From Trifolium pratense (taxonomy: Eukaryota; Streptophyta; Magnoliopsida; Fabales; Fabaceae): a stretch of DNA of 64,000 nucleotides. This document shows, in pieces, positions 24,185-35,881 of the stretch; the stretch's first letter is position 1, and each line of letters opens with the position of its first letter. The position numbers and the translations under genes were made by a program. Location: positions 27,548,337 through 27,612,336 of the forward strand of contig NC_060064.1 in the NCBI RefSeq assembly GCF_020283565.1, in the 5' to 3' direction. The notes beneath the pieces were generated by a model that saw only the letters and a program-made list of their open reading frames with translations, had not been told where the DNA came from and made no database searches.

Positions 24185-24712
24185 GGCTTTAATGCAGTTT
24201 TGATCTCCTATTTTGAAAAATCTGAACTTTTGATCCCTCTATTTTAAAACTCAGCACTTTTGATCCCCCTATTTTAGTTTTTTGTTAGTTTTAGTCCCCC
24301 ACATCAATTTGGTCAAACTTTTGTTTATGTGTCATGCTCACTGATGACGTGGCATTGTACATGTGGACAAACAATTTTCTTACATAGTGTCCCGAGCCCC
24401 AATCTTTTGTTTCTTTGATTGCAGTGATGCAAACACGATCATCTTTAAGGAATCCCATTGCAAAACATGCATCTCTATAGGTCAAATATTGTGTGTCACC
24501 AATTTTTCTGACATCATCATAGCAAGTTGTCCACATGTACAATGCCATGTCATCAGTGAGCATGACACATTAGCAAAAGTTTGACCAAATTGAGGTGGGG
24601 GACTAAAACTAACAAAAAACTAAAATAGGGGGATCAAAAGTGCTGAGTTTTAAAATAGGGGATCAAAAGTTCAGGTTTTTCAAAATAGGGGGATCAAAAC
24701 TCCATTAAAGCC
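24185..24712. mobile_element. Mutator-like foldback element with captured fragment
   Basis: Inverted arms of about 185 bp (24185-24370 and 24527-24712) start GGCTTTAATG. They flank a 156-bp core. A 9-bp target duplication, AAATATTTA on the left and AAATACTTA on the right (24176-24184, 24713-24721), matches at 8 of 9 positions. Long TIRs plus 9-bp duplications indicate the Mutator superfamily. The core is coding-like on the minus strand and resembles a Helitron helicase, making this a Pack-MULE-like structure. Confidence 0.82.
24366..24488 (-). pseudogene. Captured Helitron/PIF1-like helicase fragment
   Basis: On the minus strand the core encodes about 41 residues beginning YLTYRDACFAMGFLKDD and ending WGSGHYVRKLFV. 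This matches the segment of plant Helitron-encoded helicases that reads roughly T-x-ACxAxGLLxDD...AIxE...WxSGxxLRxLFV (recalled family pattern). It is only a small piece of a protein of well over 1000 residues. The frame is open into the arms, but the arm-coded residues are TIR sequence, so this is a captured fragment and not a gene. Confidence 0.72.
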
Positions 24713-25007
24713 AAATACTTAATTTGCAAAAAATCCAAATTTGTTTATTCCCACGCACATACGAGCAACAAATTAACTTCATATCCTTTGATACCTACAA
24801 CCATGTATAATACAAGGGTCAATTTTTTTATCCATATTGACTCATACTCACCATAAGAAAAATGCCATAAAACAATAATAAAACACTTCACCGATCAAAA
24901 GATTTTCAAAACAAATATAATTAATTAATTTTCCAAAAACTTTTTGTTTGTACAATATGATATGCAATGCTATCCGGATAAGAGAACCCATTCCAATGGG
25001 ATAAACT

Positions 25008-25162
25008 ACCACAAAGGTCTGAAAAAACGTCAAACTAGCCACAAAGGCTCTTGCCACTAAGGCCCGAAAAACGCCCATCTAACCACAAAGCGTCCAACTA
25101 ACCACAAAGGCTCTTGTCACTAAGGCCCGAATAGCGTCTAACTAGCCACAAAGGCATACCAC
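25008..25162. repeat. Degenerate CCACAAAGGC tandem repeats within the solo LTR
   Basis: Five copies of (C/T)CACAAAG(G/C) alternate with CTCTTGYCACTAAGGCCCGAA and CGTCYAACTAGCC words. They form an irregular array with an approximate 45-70 bp higher-order unit. Confidence 0.65.
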
Positions 25163-26304
25163 ACAGACTTCACTATACACATTCTATATGATGCATGTCT
25201 CTGTACTGTGAGAAAATTATTTTCTTTCAACACTAAATACACCACCAACAAACCGACACAAAGAAACTTACTCACAAAACTTCTATTTATTTGTTTGTAT
25301 TTCACTTCTTATTTTCAACGAGTTGTGTAAGAAAGTAGCAACCACAAAACATATAATACACATACCGAACTAACATATCGACATATATATAGCCATCCAA
25401 ATATCACTAGCATATATAATTATTCCAATTACAAGAAGCATATACACCATTTCAAAGAGCATGAATTTATTTATTTAGTTTTATATGGAACAAATGATTG
25501 ACATTATACAAACCAAACCTTAAGCATATAATAAACACAATATCTATATGTATACGAATATAGTATTTTCATAAGAAATTATTTTCCCTTTATAAATTTC
25601 ATTTTAGTAATTTCTTTTAAGAGATAAAGGCCCTATTAATATCTCACAACACAATCCCTAACTGTTCGTTCCAAATTTTCAAACGATAGTCATGACTTAT
25701 ACCTTAATAGTTATAGTGCCCCTTAATTAAGCTTATCTATACATTATTTGTTTTAACTTCCATATCATCTATCCTATATATATACTTTCGTACATATATA
25801 TTAATCATTTTTAAAGAAGGTACCACAATTAAATTAATATCGTATGATTTCTCGTAAGCTATTTATTTTTTTCTTTCTATTATTGTAAATAAACTAAAAT
25901 AATCAAATTAAATAAGTAATTAAAATAAATAGCATTATAGGTTTAGTTTAAAAATTGAGGGTCTTACAGTCTTCAACCACCACCAGACTAAAGTCTTCAC
26001 TTTATGAATAACTAGCGGCCTTACAGAAAAGAAAACATGATTTACGTTATGGTGAGTTTGTTAATAAAATATTTTTTTATTGTTAATAAAAGATTTTTGC
26101 TACTAAAAAAAGCTAAGAGTATTGTTGTTATTATGAAAAATTCACACCAAATTTTTTTTATCCTCTTTATACATAGGTATAGATTAAATCTATCGACAAT
26201 TCCTTTTGAGCAAAAAACATGTTATTATGTTCTTTCTAAATAAGCCAACAACAAGCCATCCAAATTGCCAAAAAGTACTTTTACGTGTCTTAATTAAACA
26301 AATA

Positions 26305-26871
26305 CTCCCTCCGGTCCTTATTATAAGGAACAATTTGGAAAAAACACACATACCAAGAAACCTTATCTTTCTTAATAAAAATTCTAAAATTTTACAATCT
26401 ATTCCAAAATTAACCTTGGTGTATTAATTTATCCTTAGGGAATACTCCCTCCGGTCCTTATTATAAGAAACACTTTGACAAAATCACACAGACCAAGAAA
26501 GGTAAATTTTCTCATTAATGATTCTATCATTTTATGTTATATTCCAAAACTAACCTTTGACTAGTATGGGAAATAGACTTCTCTAATTAATGCACTAACA
26601 TTATAATGAATTATTTGATTGTATTTAATAAGGGTACAAATGGAATTGTGTCAAAGTGTTTCTTATAAAAAAGACCAAATAAAAATTCCAAAGTGTTTCT
26701 TATAAAAAGGACCGGAGGGAGTATATCACTCTAATTAATGCATAACTTTGGAATGGTTACCATTTAATAAGGGTAAAAATGGAATTGTAAGAATAAATTT
26801 AATGATTGTTTCTTATAAAAAGGACCAAATTTTTTTCCCAAATTGTTCCTTATAAAAAGGACCGGAGGGAG
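26305..26871. mobile_element. Outer Stowaway-like MITE
   Basis: It begins CTCCCTCCGGTCCTTATTAT after TA and ends with ATAAAAAGGACCGGAGGGAG before TA. These termini are typical Tc1/mariner (Stowaway-type) MITE ends. A second element of the same family lies inside it (26445-26721). Confidence 0.8.
26445..26721. mobile_element. Inner Stowaway-like MITE nested in the outer one
   Basis: The 277-bp copy has the same CTCCCTCCGGTCC / GGACCGGAGGGAG termini and TA on each side. It carries ACACTTTGACA internal to the left end, where the outer copy has ACAATTTGGAA, so the two are different subfamily members. Confidence 0.8.
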
Positions 26872-26873
26872 TA

Positions 26874-27677
26874 GTTGCTAACAAACCGTAAGGCATGATA
26901 ACACACATCAATTGAGAAAAAAGACACTTATTCCCAACCAATTTGCAACCGGCTGCACAAAAAACATCACACTTATAAAATAAATGACTAGTTGTTTAAT
27001 TAAAAACACAATTGCCACGACAAAGTAAAAATCCAAATAAGACACTACAGTTCTCATCAAATTGTCATTTGTTGGTAATTTATTTTTAACAAGCCTCTAC
27101 GCAAATATTGACACTTTCAAAGGGATAAAGTGTGAGTGTGGTACACTTGTGGACTTAGTTATAATTTCAATATATTTAAAGATGAATGTGACAATGAGAC
27201 ATTTTTTTAGGACCATAAACGGTGGTTCGGCCAAAATATTTTGTACAGTTAGGGTGTATAGAAATTGATTTTTTTTTTTTTGACTTAGTATTTTTTCCTT
27301 AAAAACCATATAGTATGTTGAAAAATTCTCTTCTCCTATGACTTTCTTTTCCCCAAAATTTCTATTTTTACATTATAATAACCTAAATTCGAAAAACATA
27401 TTTTGAAGTTTTTTCAAGACAAAAATAATTCAAAAAACACATTCCAAATTTTTTATTAAAAAATAAAACAAGTAGAAATTCAAAGAAAAAAAAAAGTCAA
27501 GGATCCAAAAATTGTCCAAGATAAAAAACGCGTATATCAATATTCCGCGTCCTCTTTCCTTAATAACTTCACCACCAACTCCATCGTTTCTCTTCTTCTC
27601 TTCTCTTCTCTTCATTCACCCCATCAATAAAATCCCAATTCTACCCTTACCCTCTTCCCCAATTTCCCATCTCAACC
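26874..27677. other. Spacer and upstream region of the metacaspase gene
   Basis: No gene is supported. From about 27530 the sequence becomes C/T-rich (cctctttcctt, tcttcttctcttctcttctct), which resembles a plant 5' untranslated leader with CT repeats directly before the metacaspase ATG. Confidence 0.4.
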
Positions 27678-30600
27678 ATGTACAGCAACGTACTTGTCAA
27701 CTGCTCCAACTGCCACACCCCTCTCCAAGTCCCTCCCGGCGCCGGATCAATCCGTTGCGCACTCTGCCAAGCTATCACTCTCATTGCCGACCCACGCGCT
27801 CTCCCTCATCAACCTTCACCATCTCCTCACGCACCACCACCTCCTTCCCCTTACAATCAAGCTCCCCCCGGTCCCCTTCCTAACCCTCACGGCCGTAAAA
27901 AGGCCGTCATCGTCGGAATCTCGTATAAATTCTCCCGTCATGAACTTAAGGGCTGCATTAACGATGCTAAATGCATGCGTTATCTTCTCATCAATAAATA
28001 TAGTTTTCCTGATTCTTCTATTATTATGCTTACTGGTATGTTCTTGATCCTTCTTTGATCGATGACTTCTTCAGAAAGTTATTGGTTTAATGTTCTTGAT
28101 CCTTGTTTTTTGTTTGTTAATTGTTCAGTTTTTTATGATTTTTTAGGTTAGTTTCGTCTAAATTAATTGTGTTTTTGGGATATAAAGTGCTTGGATTCTA
28201 GATAATTGATTAATTTCGCTATAATTGACTTGGGACCTGGGAGTGTGCTCCTCCTTAAGATCTCAGATTCGATTACCTCTGGTGTTAATTTGGGTGGGCT
28301 AATTTAGTTTCTTAAAAAAAAAAAAAACTGAGTTTGAAAATAATTCCTTTATAATTGAGCTTGAAATCTAGAAAATTGATTAATTTCGTTTAAAGGTGAT
28401 TGTGGATAGTTTATACTTTTTAGACGAAGTTACTAGCATCACTGAAACTCAGACACAACTGCGAGATACTGGCTTCGAACCATGGGTGAAGGTGTTTGAC
28501 CTAACAATATCGGCATTTGTTAGTTGACATAGGACTTGTGGACAATTGTGGATACTATTTACTTGAGTGAATACTCAGTTTGGTCATTGAAATTATAAGA
28601 TTGTATCAATATCCTCCACATTATAATTATTCGAAATTGAGACTTAGAATTGCAAACTATTAATCAGGTTCGTCACTCGGTCTGGATTTGTTATCAATTG
28701 CATCCCCCAATATTAATACGTTATTTGCAAATGTATTATCGACATTACTAGTGTAATGCATTATTGTCCTTGTAAATATCAACAGAGATGAACATGATTA
28801 AATTTTTTACAATTTCGAAGATAATTTTGAAATATTAATAATGTGGAAGACAAGGTTGATACAATCATGCAATGTCAGTGATCAAATCGAGTATTTACTC
28901 CTATTTATTTGTTCTATAACAAAAGTGAAGTAATTTTGTTTGAGTAAACATCACTTTATTCCTTCATATAATTAAAAATGAAACCCAATATAGTCCTTCG
29001 AAAAAGTTCACAACTAAACACATCATAATTATGAAGACACGTTAATTCCTAACAAAAATTTAAACACACAAAACAGTCTAGGACAGAAAGGCTAACCATC
29101 ATGATTTTGTAATTCTACTCTTTACAAACTAGATTCCACTTTTTCCAAGTGACTAAAATGAATACTTACTCAGTTTTGCAACATGAGGGTTAAATGGCAA
29201 TTTGTTTATCCTCTTTTGAATTTAAAAATGCAGAAGAAGAAGACCCTCATGGCCCGAAATTTCCGAACAAGCACAACATAAGGATGGCAATGTTTTGGCT
29301 TACACAAGGAACTCTACCTGGCGACTCCCTGGTTTTCCATTATTCTGGTCATGGATCGCAGCAAAGGAACTATAGTGGGGATGAAGCTGATGGTTTTGAT
29401 GAAACTATATGTCCTTTGGATTTTGAAACACAGGGTATGATAGTAGATGACGAGATCAATGCAACGCTTGTAAGACCTCTTCCTCATGGGGCTAGGCTGC
29501 ATGCACTAATTGATGCCTGTCATAGTGGTACTGTTATGGATTTGCCATTTCTTTGCAGAATGAACAGGTTACCTTAAGATGGTTTATAGTTTCTAATTTG
29601 CATGGCTTAACTGTTAGTTTTTTTTTGTTGACTTTAGCATCATGATGTTCGATAAACAGTTCTTGACTATGCATTAAAACTTTATCTAAATGAAAACATA
29701 AATGTTATGCTAAAAAAAAAAGTGATTTAAGTTTTCTATAATTGTGGACATGAATGGTCAATAACCAAACTGTTACCTCATGATAACATTTTAATACATG
29801 AACTCACTTTTTTTTTTCTTTTTCGTTTTTGAAGTTTTATAATGCCCAGAGGGTCAACCATGCAATGACATGTTTGATGTAAATTTAAAAAATGAAATAA
29901 AACACCAATGACACGGAACCAAGAGAGGCAACGGGGTAGTAATGTTTGATGGATCTTAGAAAATAGAAGAAACTGAAAGAAAGTGTAGCTAAGTAGATTA
30001 GTGCAGAGTAAGAGACTAAAGTATGTTATCTGAATTCGGATTGTTCATACTGTGGTTCCTTACATTTCTCGTCTGACCTGAATGCAATTATCTGTTACTG
30101 CCCTCATATAAATAATAGTTAATCAATTCTGTTAGAACAGATTCATAACAGTGTTAATAAAGCTGAGCTTTAACCTGACACCCATAACAAAGCTCATTAC
30201 AAAGCTAAATACAAAGTACAAAGCAGTGGAGCATAAGTGTGCATGTCATGAAAGCACAGTGCTACATTTTTTTTATCCCTGGGCGATCTCGAACATACTC
30301 TGGAATGCGATCTAGTGAGATCACTTAGGATCACGACGTTTGCACATAAGATTGGTGAGATTGCATGATCCCAATACGCCTAACCAAGAGTAGGTTATGC
30401 AGAGAACAGATTGTTGAAACCTGAAAACCCATGTTTCTATTTATTGTAAATGATGTTTTAGGATCCTCAACTGTATTTTAAGCATTTGTTCCCAATAAAA
30501 ACAGTTTTTCTCTCCTTTGTTTCTCTTGTGCAGTAGTCATTTGCAGGTTGGTTTTTATATTAAATATTAATTTCTTGTCTAAATTTCATACATTAGTGTT

Positions 30601-33480
30601 TTGTGTAATTTGAAACTGAAATTTATGAAGTGTTTTATCATTAACACTATTGTATATGTTATGTTCTTTTGCAGAAATATAGAAAGTATTTAAAAGGTGG
30701 GATAAAAAAGTCAAAGATGAAATAATTTGAATTTCAAGGTCACTAGAACTATGAAACGCAATACTCAATGACAGCACATGACCAATGTCATGATAAAAGT
30801 CTTGCAGAACAACATTGGACAAAAATTGATTTTGATTTTAAAGGTCAGAAGAACAATGACACACAATACTCAATGACGGCATAGGATCAATGTCACGATA
30901 AAAGTCTTGCAGAACAATTTATCGTGACATTGATCCTGTGCCGTCATTGAGTATTGTGTTTCATTGTTCTTCTGACCTTGAGAATCAAAATCAATTTCTG
31001 TCCAATGTTGTTCTGCAAGACTTTTATCATGACATTGATCCTGTGCTGTCATTGAGTATTGGGTTTCATATGACCTTGAAATTCAAATTCATTCATCTTT
31101 GACTTTTTTATCCCACCTTTTAAATACTTTCTACTATATTTCTGCAAAAGAACATAACAGATAAAACAGTGTTAATGATAAAACATTTCATAAATTTCAG
31201 TTTCAAATTACACAAAACACTAATGTATGAAATTTAGACAAGAAATTAATATAAAAACCAACCTGCAAATGACTAGCCACTGCTTCAGATATGATTTTGT
31301 GGGGGATGCAATCCTAATTGAGTCTGTAGGAGTATATATTAAAGTTGAGAGAAGACAAGTTGATAAGATCCGATACCAGTTGTTGTCTAGTAAGCTATGT
31401 GATTGTGGGATAGGTTTATTTATTGTTCTCAATTTTCTTATTTGCTTTATCAGCATTTGTTCATTCAAAAAGGGAATTTATGATTGTTGGAGATTTGGGA
31501 TGAAGAAAACTTTGATAGACATTTTGCATTGTCTTAGTTTCTTTTGTTTTTTATTCTAGGCTACTCACAAATATAGTTTTTGCTTCATTTAACTAGTAAC
31601 TACATGTTGCAGTCTTTATATACATAGAATATATATAGTTCCCCTGATGTCTTGTATTCACTTTGTTTCCATCTTCTTTGTAACAGTCGTGGACAATATG
31701 TATGGGAGGACCATCGCCCTAGGTCAGGTATATGGAAGGGATCAAGTGGTGGAGAAGTTATATGTTTTAGTGGATGCGATGATCATCAAACTTCTGCAGA
31801 TACATCTGTAAGTTTCAGAAACTTTAGATCAATTGCTGTCTTAGTAACCCTCTAGTTAGTTAGGTTAGGACTTAGGATGTGGTGTGATATGAAAAAATAA
31901 TAGATTGAAGAGCTCTGCAAAAGGCTAAACACAGAAATAACAATGCAATAAAGGTAATAGAGATGTGTATAGACTTTCCAAATTAACTACCCTTATGTAG
32001 GGACATACACGAATCCAAAGACAAACATAAGTGAATAATTTAGAAACATAATTTACCCTAAATCTTTTGCAATGTATGCTTCTTGATACTATGGAGGTAT
32101 TCCAAATACTTGGTTAGCAATAGCATGTGGTATTCGGGTCTCATCTGATACCACATTCCCATACAAAATATAGCATATGCATCAGCTACATACTTGCCAA
32201 CACTTTGTAGTTGAGATACATTGGTCCAACTCTCCTCCAAGTATTCCCAAGAGAAGGATGATATGGTAACATTTCCGACCTTTTCTATTACCTGTCATAT
32301 TTCCTTTCGTGCCAATACAAAATTTTGCATTTCGACATAACTTGAAAAATTATAAAATAACTTCTTTTTTTTGCGTCATTGGGACTTCCTTAGTTCCTTG
32401 ACTTCATCTGCCTTTTCTTGTTAAACCATACATTCTATGATAAACCCTCCTTCCTCGTAGTCCCCCTTGATTTTGTATTTAAAACTTTCCATCGAAACCT
32501 AAGTGGCAAGAGAGGGAATATTTTCCCTGCTTCTCTCTGTAATAGTGGGAGTTGGACCCATGTAACTCAACTGCATGGTGTTGGGCGTTGGCAGGTATGC
32601 TATATTTTGTATAGGAAATGGGATTAATTGAGATGTAAAGATCACATGCTAACCAAATTATTAGGAATTCTTCCACAATATCAAGTACACTCTGTATTTT
32701 TGCTTCTTTTTTTTTTTTCAAAAATAAAAATAAATATCAAGTATACTTTGTGAATGACATAAGAATGAGATGAATTTCTAAATTAGCGACACTTATGCTT
32801 GTCTCTTGATTCGTCTATGGCTCCACACTTGTGCATGTGCAACTGATTAGGAAACCCATACTTGCCTCAGCTATTTTTATGTATTATTTTTATCTGTATT
32901 TACCCTTTTGCTTATAGACATCACATTCTAACCTAACTAACTAAAGGGATTATCAGAGTCATAGTCATGTCTGACAATATGATGGGTATCACTGTCAACA
33001 GGCACTATCTAAAATTACATCAACTGGAGCCATGACATTTTGCTTCATCCAAGCCATAGAGCGCTGTGCTCCCGGGGCTGCATATGGCACCATTCTTACT
33101 TCGATGCGCAGTGCCATAAAAAATGCTGGCAGCGGTGGTAGCGGGGGTGGCGACGTAGTAACATCTCTTATATCCATGCTTTTGACTGGAGGTAGTCTTA
33201 GCGCCGGTGGTCTGAGACAGGTAAATATACAATTGTCTAATCATTTTGCAAATCTCAAGTTTGAACTGATTCCTTTCTATGAGATGATCAATGATATTAG
33301 CTCATAGTTTACTACTTAGGACAATTCATTACAAGTTTTGTGAGTATGGAGAGGTTCTTAATTTTTAACCGACTTCTGCTATTTACTGTTTTCCCTTGTC
33401 CTTCTATTTTCTTTAAACAGGAACCACAGTTAACAGCTGGCGAAGCATTTGATGTCTACAGAAAACCTTTCTCATTATGA
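27678..33480 (+). CDS. MC1: Type I metacaspase (LSD1-type zinc finger), MC1-like
   Basis: Five exons are predicted: 27678-28035, 29234-29567, 31687-31807, 33002-33220 and 33421-33480, giving 363 aa, close to the 367 aa of Arabidopsis MC1. Residues 9-34 form an LSD1-type zinc finger (CSNC...RCALC). A Pro-rich linker (about 40-70) follows, then the caspase-like p20 domain from RKKAVIVGISY. The catalytic dyad is His159 in HYSGHGSQ and Cys215 in DACHSGT. The p10-like part includes SGCDDHQTSADTS and TGAMTFCFIQAIE and ends in VYRKPF. Type I plant metacaspases are Cys proteases cleaving after Arg/Lys and regulate hypersensitive cell death, with the zinc finger interacting with LSD1-type regulators (family knowledge). 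All catalytic motifs are intact, so the gene looks functional. Intron 2 (2.1 kb) carries a large foldback. Confidence 0.93.
28224..28330 (+). mobile_element. SINE-like unit in metacaspase intron 1
   Basis: The unit runs from gacttgggacctgggagtgt through a B-box-like cagattcgattacc to gggtgggctaa and ends in an A-run. It looks like a tRNA-derived SINE. No target duplication was defined. Confidence 0.45.
30534..31275. repeat. 742-bp foldback inverted repeat in metacaspase intron 2
   Basis: The arms start TAGTCATTTGCAGGTTGG and end with its inverse CCAACCTGCAAATGACTA. They are nearly perfectly complementary over about 350 bp each and close near 30904-30917 around a very short loop. Each arm contains two partial copies of a roughly 110-bp unit (AATACTCAATGACRGCA ... 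AAAAGTCTTGCAGAAC). If transcribed in the intron it would form a very long hairpin. It could be a foldback transposon, but no target duplication was recognised. Confidence 0.85.
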
Positions 33481-33827
33481 TGCTCAACATTCTTTGTTCT
33501 GCAATTTGATTGATTTCCTTGGCGCTGCCCCTGTACATGAATGTATTTGATTATTACTATGAGAGGTTAATGTATAATAAATTAGGCGGGCTTCTAATTT
33601 ATTCGGTTATCGTCAAGGACATGTTTGGTTGAATTTATATATGAATTTGAGAATGCATTTGCTCTTAGTAATGAATGAGTAGTTGTCGGTATGATCCTTT
33701 TATTTTATTTTGCTAATTCGTCTCAGCTCACTCCTTGATTTGAATTTCACATTAAGGATGAGGGTCATAACCCTAGTTAAATTTGTTGCATTTTTGTGGT
33801 AATAAATATTTAAGAAAGAAATTACTT
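33481..33827. other. 3' flank of metacaspase gene
   Basis: This is probably the 3' untranslated region and spacer. No separate feature is visible. Confidence 0.4.
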
Positions 33828-33848
33828 GGGGGGGGGGGGGGGGGGGGG
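33828..33848 (+). repeat. G21 homopolymer
   Basis: This is an uninterrupted run of 21 G in AT-rich DNA, about 350 bp after the metacaspase stop. It could form G-quadruplexes. The length may be unreliable in any assembly. Confidence 0.85.
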
Positions 33849-33984
33849 AGCTACTTATTTCCCTTGTCTCGATCTCTCACTTATAGAAGAATCGCAATGC
33901 CAATGAGACCCACCACATTTTCATTCCCCTAAAAACTGGAGGAAAAGGTAGAAAATACGATCAAATTCAAACAAAATTACACTA

Positions 33985-34275
33985 TTTGCATTTTTTTTAA
34001 TCGGCTAAATTTTATTAATGGACAAAATTCCTAAACAAGAAGTATAAATGATTGTCGAAACAAACAAAGAAATGACTCAAGGTGATGGAAACACCTTAGC
34101 CAAACAACAATAACAACAAACAACAATCTCAATCCTCCCCATACAATACAACCTAAAACGAAACAATGAAACTGAAGTAAAGCAGCATAGAAAGATCTCC
34201 CACCGAAAACACCATTGTCGAACCAGTCCTCCAAACAAAAGAATACCTTCAAAAATATAGAGTTCTTATCACGAC
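33985..34275 (-). mobile_element. LINE 3' end fragment
   Basis: On the minus strand it ends ATTAATAAAATTTAGCCGATT followed by an A-run, the usual tail of plant L1-type LINEs. Upstream is the loosely coding-like tail (CLEDWFDNGVFGG). No reverse transcriptase or RNase H domain is left, so it is 5'-truncated. Confidence 0.55.
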
Positions 34276-34402
34276 CCAAGTTTAAATTATGCATTGACAT
34301 TATACATTAACCTGTTATAGTTAGCCCGTATAGTTTCAATTGTTTTTAAAAGTCAAATTAACAAAATTAAAGCACAAGAAATGTAATGAGAAGGTATATA
34401 AT

Positions 34403-35490
34403 AAAATTCTATTGTTTGGCTTTGCAAAAAACTAATGGAATGGAACTCAATGAAACCAATTCCATTCTATACCACTCAATCCTTCAATTTTTCATTCCTC
34501 CCAATTTGGGGGTATCCAATGTTAGAGTGGAAGAGAGTGAGAGAGAGGAAATAGTTTCATCAATGAGCATTGATTATTATTGATCATATGAATACAATTT
34601 ATAGAGATACAAATTGTAGTGTATTGCTTAGTTAACAAGCTAACTAGAGTAACTAAGTCAAGTTAGTTACTAACTAACCAACCAACAAACCAAAAGTAGT
34701 TACAACAACCTAACAAACTAACAACTATCTTGAGAAGCAAGTGACTAACAAAACAGAGGGATAGATGTTACAACATCTCGTGCAACTGATTGAATTGTTC
34801 TTCAACATCCAATGGAATGGAACATCAAATTTTTTATATTATTTTTTTATCCTTATTTTATTTGTCTATTCCTCTTCTCAAATACTCATATTTCACTCAT
34901 CTCTCTACTTCATTTCTTCTCTGTGCTGTCTGTGCCGTACTTTTGTTGCGCTCTTTTTGTTGACATGATTATGAATTATGTTTGTTATAATTTTTTTGTT
35001 ATGAATTATCTTTGGTGCCTTGTTATGATTTAGTTGCTTATTATATTTTGTGGAGATCAAACCCAGTTTTTGTGTGTGCTGAGGCGTAAACCACTTTGCA
35101 GTGTCAACGTGTGACTTTTAAACCAACTAATTGTCAATGTTCTTCTGTAACATTCACATAGAGCTCATAGTTTAAACCAACAAATCTAGCACTTGCATAA
35201 TAGACGCTGATGAAACAATATGCATTGGTTTAGTATAGATTGGAATATAATAATAATAATAATAATAATATGTTTTATATGATATATTTAAATAAGGGTA
35301 AAAATGGAATAAAAATATTAAAACTTATTGCATTCTATCCACTTCCCAAATAATGGAGTGGAAACGTTACTCTGTTACATTATAAACTATCCAAACAGTG
35401 GAATGAAATTTATGTTTCATTCCGTTCCATTCCATTCCGCTAATTTATGTTCCGCTACGCTCCACTAGTTTCCATCAATCCAAACAGAGC
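34403..35490. mobile_element. Probable hAT-like MITE interrupted by a solo LTR
   Basis: The right end, inverted, reads TTAGGCTCTGTTTGGATTGATGG. The left end reads TTCTATTGTTTGGCTTTGC followed by AACTAATGGAATGGAA, and both ends carry GGAATGGAA-type words in inverted order. The TIRs are imperfect and no target duplication was defined, so boundaries are approximate. It contains an (AAT)n microsatellite at about 35249-35270. Confidence 0.4.
34520..34807 (-). mobile_element. Solo copia-type LTR
   Basis: The 288-bp sequence starts TGTTAGAG and ends TTCAACA. It is flanked by a perfect 5-bp duplication TCCAA (34515-34519, 34808-34812). In minus orientation it contains a TATA-like CTCTATAAATTG motif, fitting an LTR promoter. 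No internal region is present. Confidence 0.8.
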
Positions 35491-35538
35491 CTAAGGGAGA
35501 GTTTGTTGTCCATCTGAGTCCCACAACACTCGAGGGAT

Positions 35539-35628
35539 TAGTCTTTGCAGTTGCTTGATGAGAATAACCGGAAAAATGAAATTGATGTTCTTGAGGCTCA
35601 CTTGAATGAGCTTGAGAATATGTATAAG
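35539..35628 (+). pseudogene. Exon-like orphan fragment, coiled-coil-like
   Basis: Between an acceptor-like tttgcag and a donor-like AAG|gtcatt, the frame encodes about 29 residues starting LLDENNRKNEIDVLEA, rich in E, N and L as in coiled coils. I do not recognise the source. It is not connected to other exons that I can see. Confidence 0.25.
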
Positions 35629-35881
35629 GTCATTATAGGCAAATCCTGTTAGTTTTTTATGTTCTTACTTAATATTTTAAGTATTATCTTGTCTTAGCTT
35701 TATTTTTGTTAGCAGATGCAGACCTTTATGATGATTAGTTAATATTTGTGGTTTCATATATAGTTTGCAAAACACATTATATTTAATTGTTACTATAATT
35801 CGCTTTGTTAAGGTTTGATATGGTTAATACTTGAGGTTTGGTGTATGTCTGTATTGTAAGTCTTCAAATATGTTTAAAGCA

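Larger units (their letters stand above)
24029..25968. mobile_element. Solo gypsy-type LTR (carrying a nested element)
   Basis: It begins TGTAACGACCCG and ends GGGTCTTACA, near-inverse termini common to Ty3/gypsy LTRs in legumes. It is flanked by a perfect 5-bp duplication GTCTT (24024-24028, 25969-25973). Removing the nested element at 24185-24712 and its extra 9-bp duplication leaves about 1.4 kb, a normal LTR length. No internal domain, primer site or second LTR is present, so this is a recombination-derived solo LTR. Its orientation is not decided. Confidence 0.82.

Noticed and set aside
24291..24563. 90-aa minus-strand frame as a host gene
   Set aside because: Only about 41 central residues resemble a protein (Helitron helicase). 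The ends are encoded by Mutator-like inverted arms, so it is a captured fragment.
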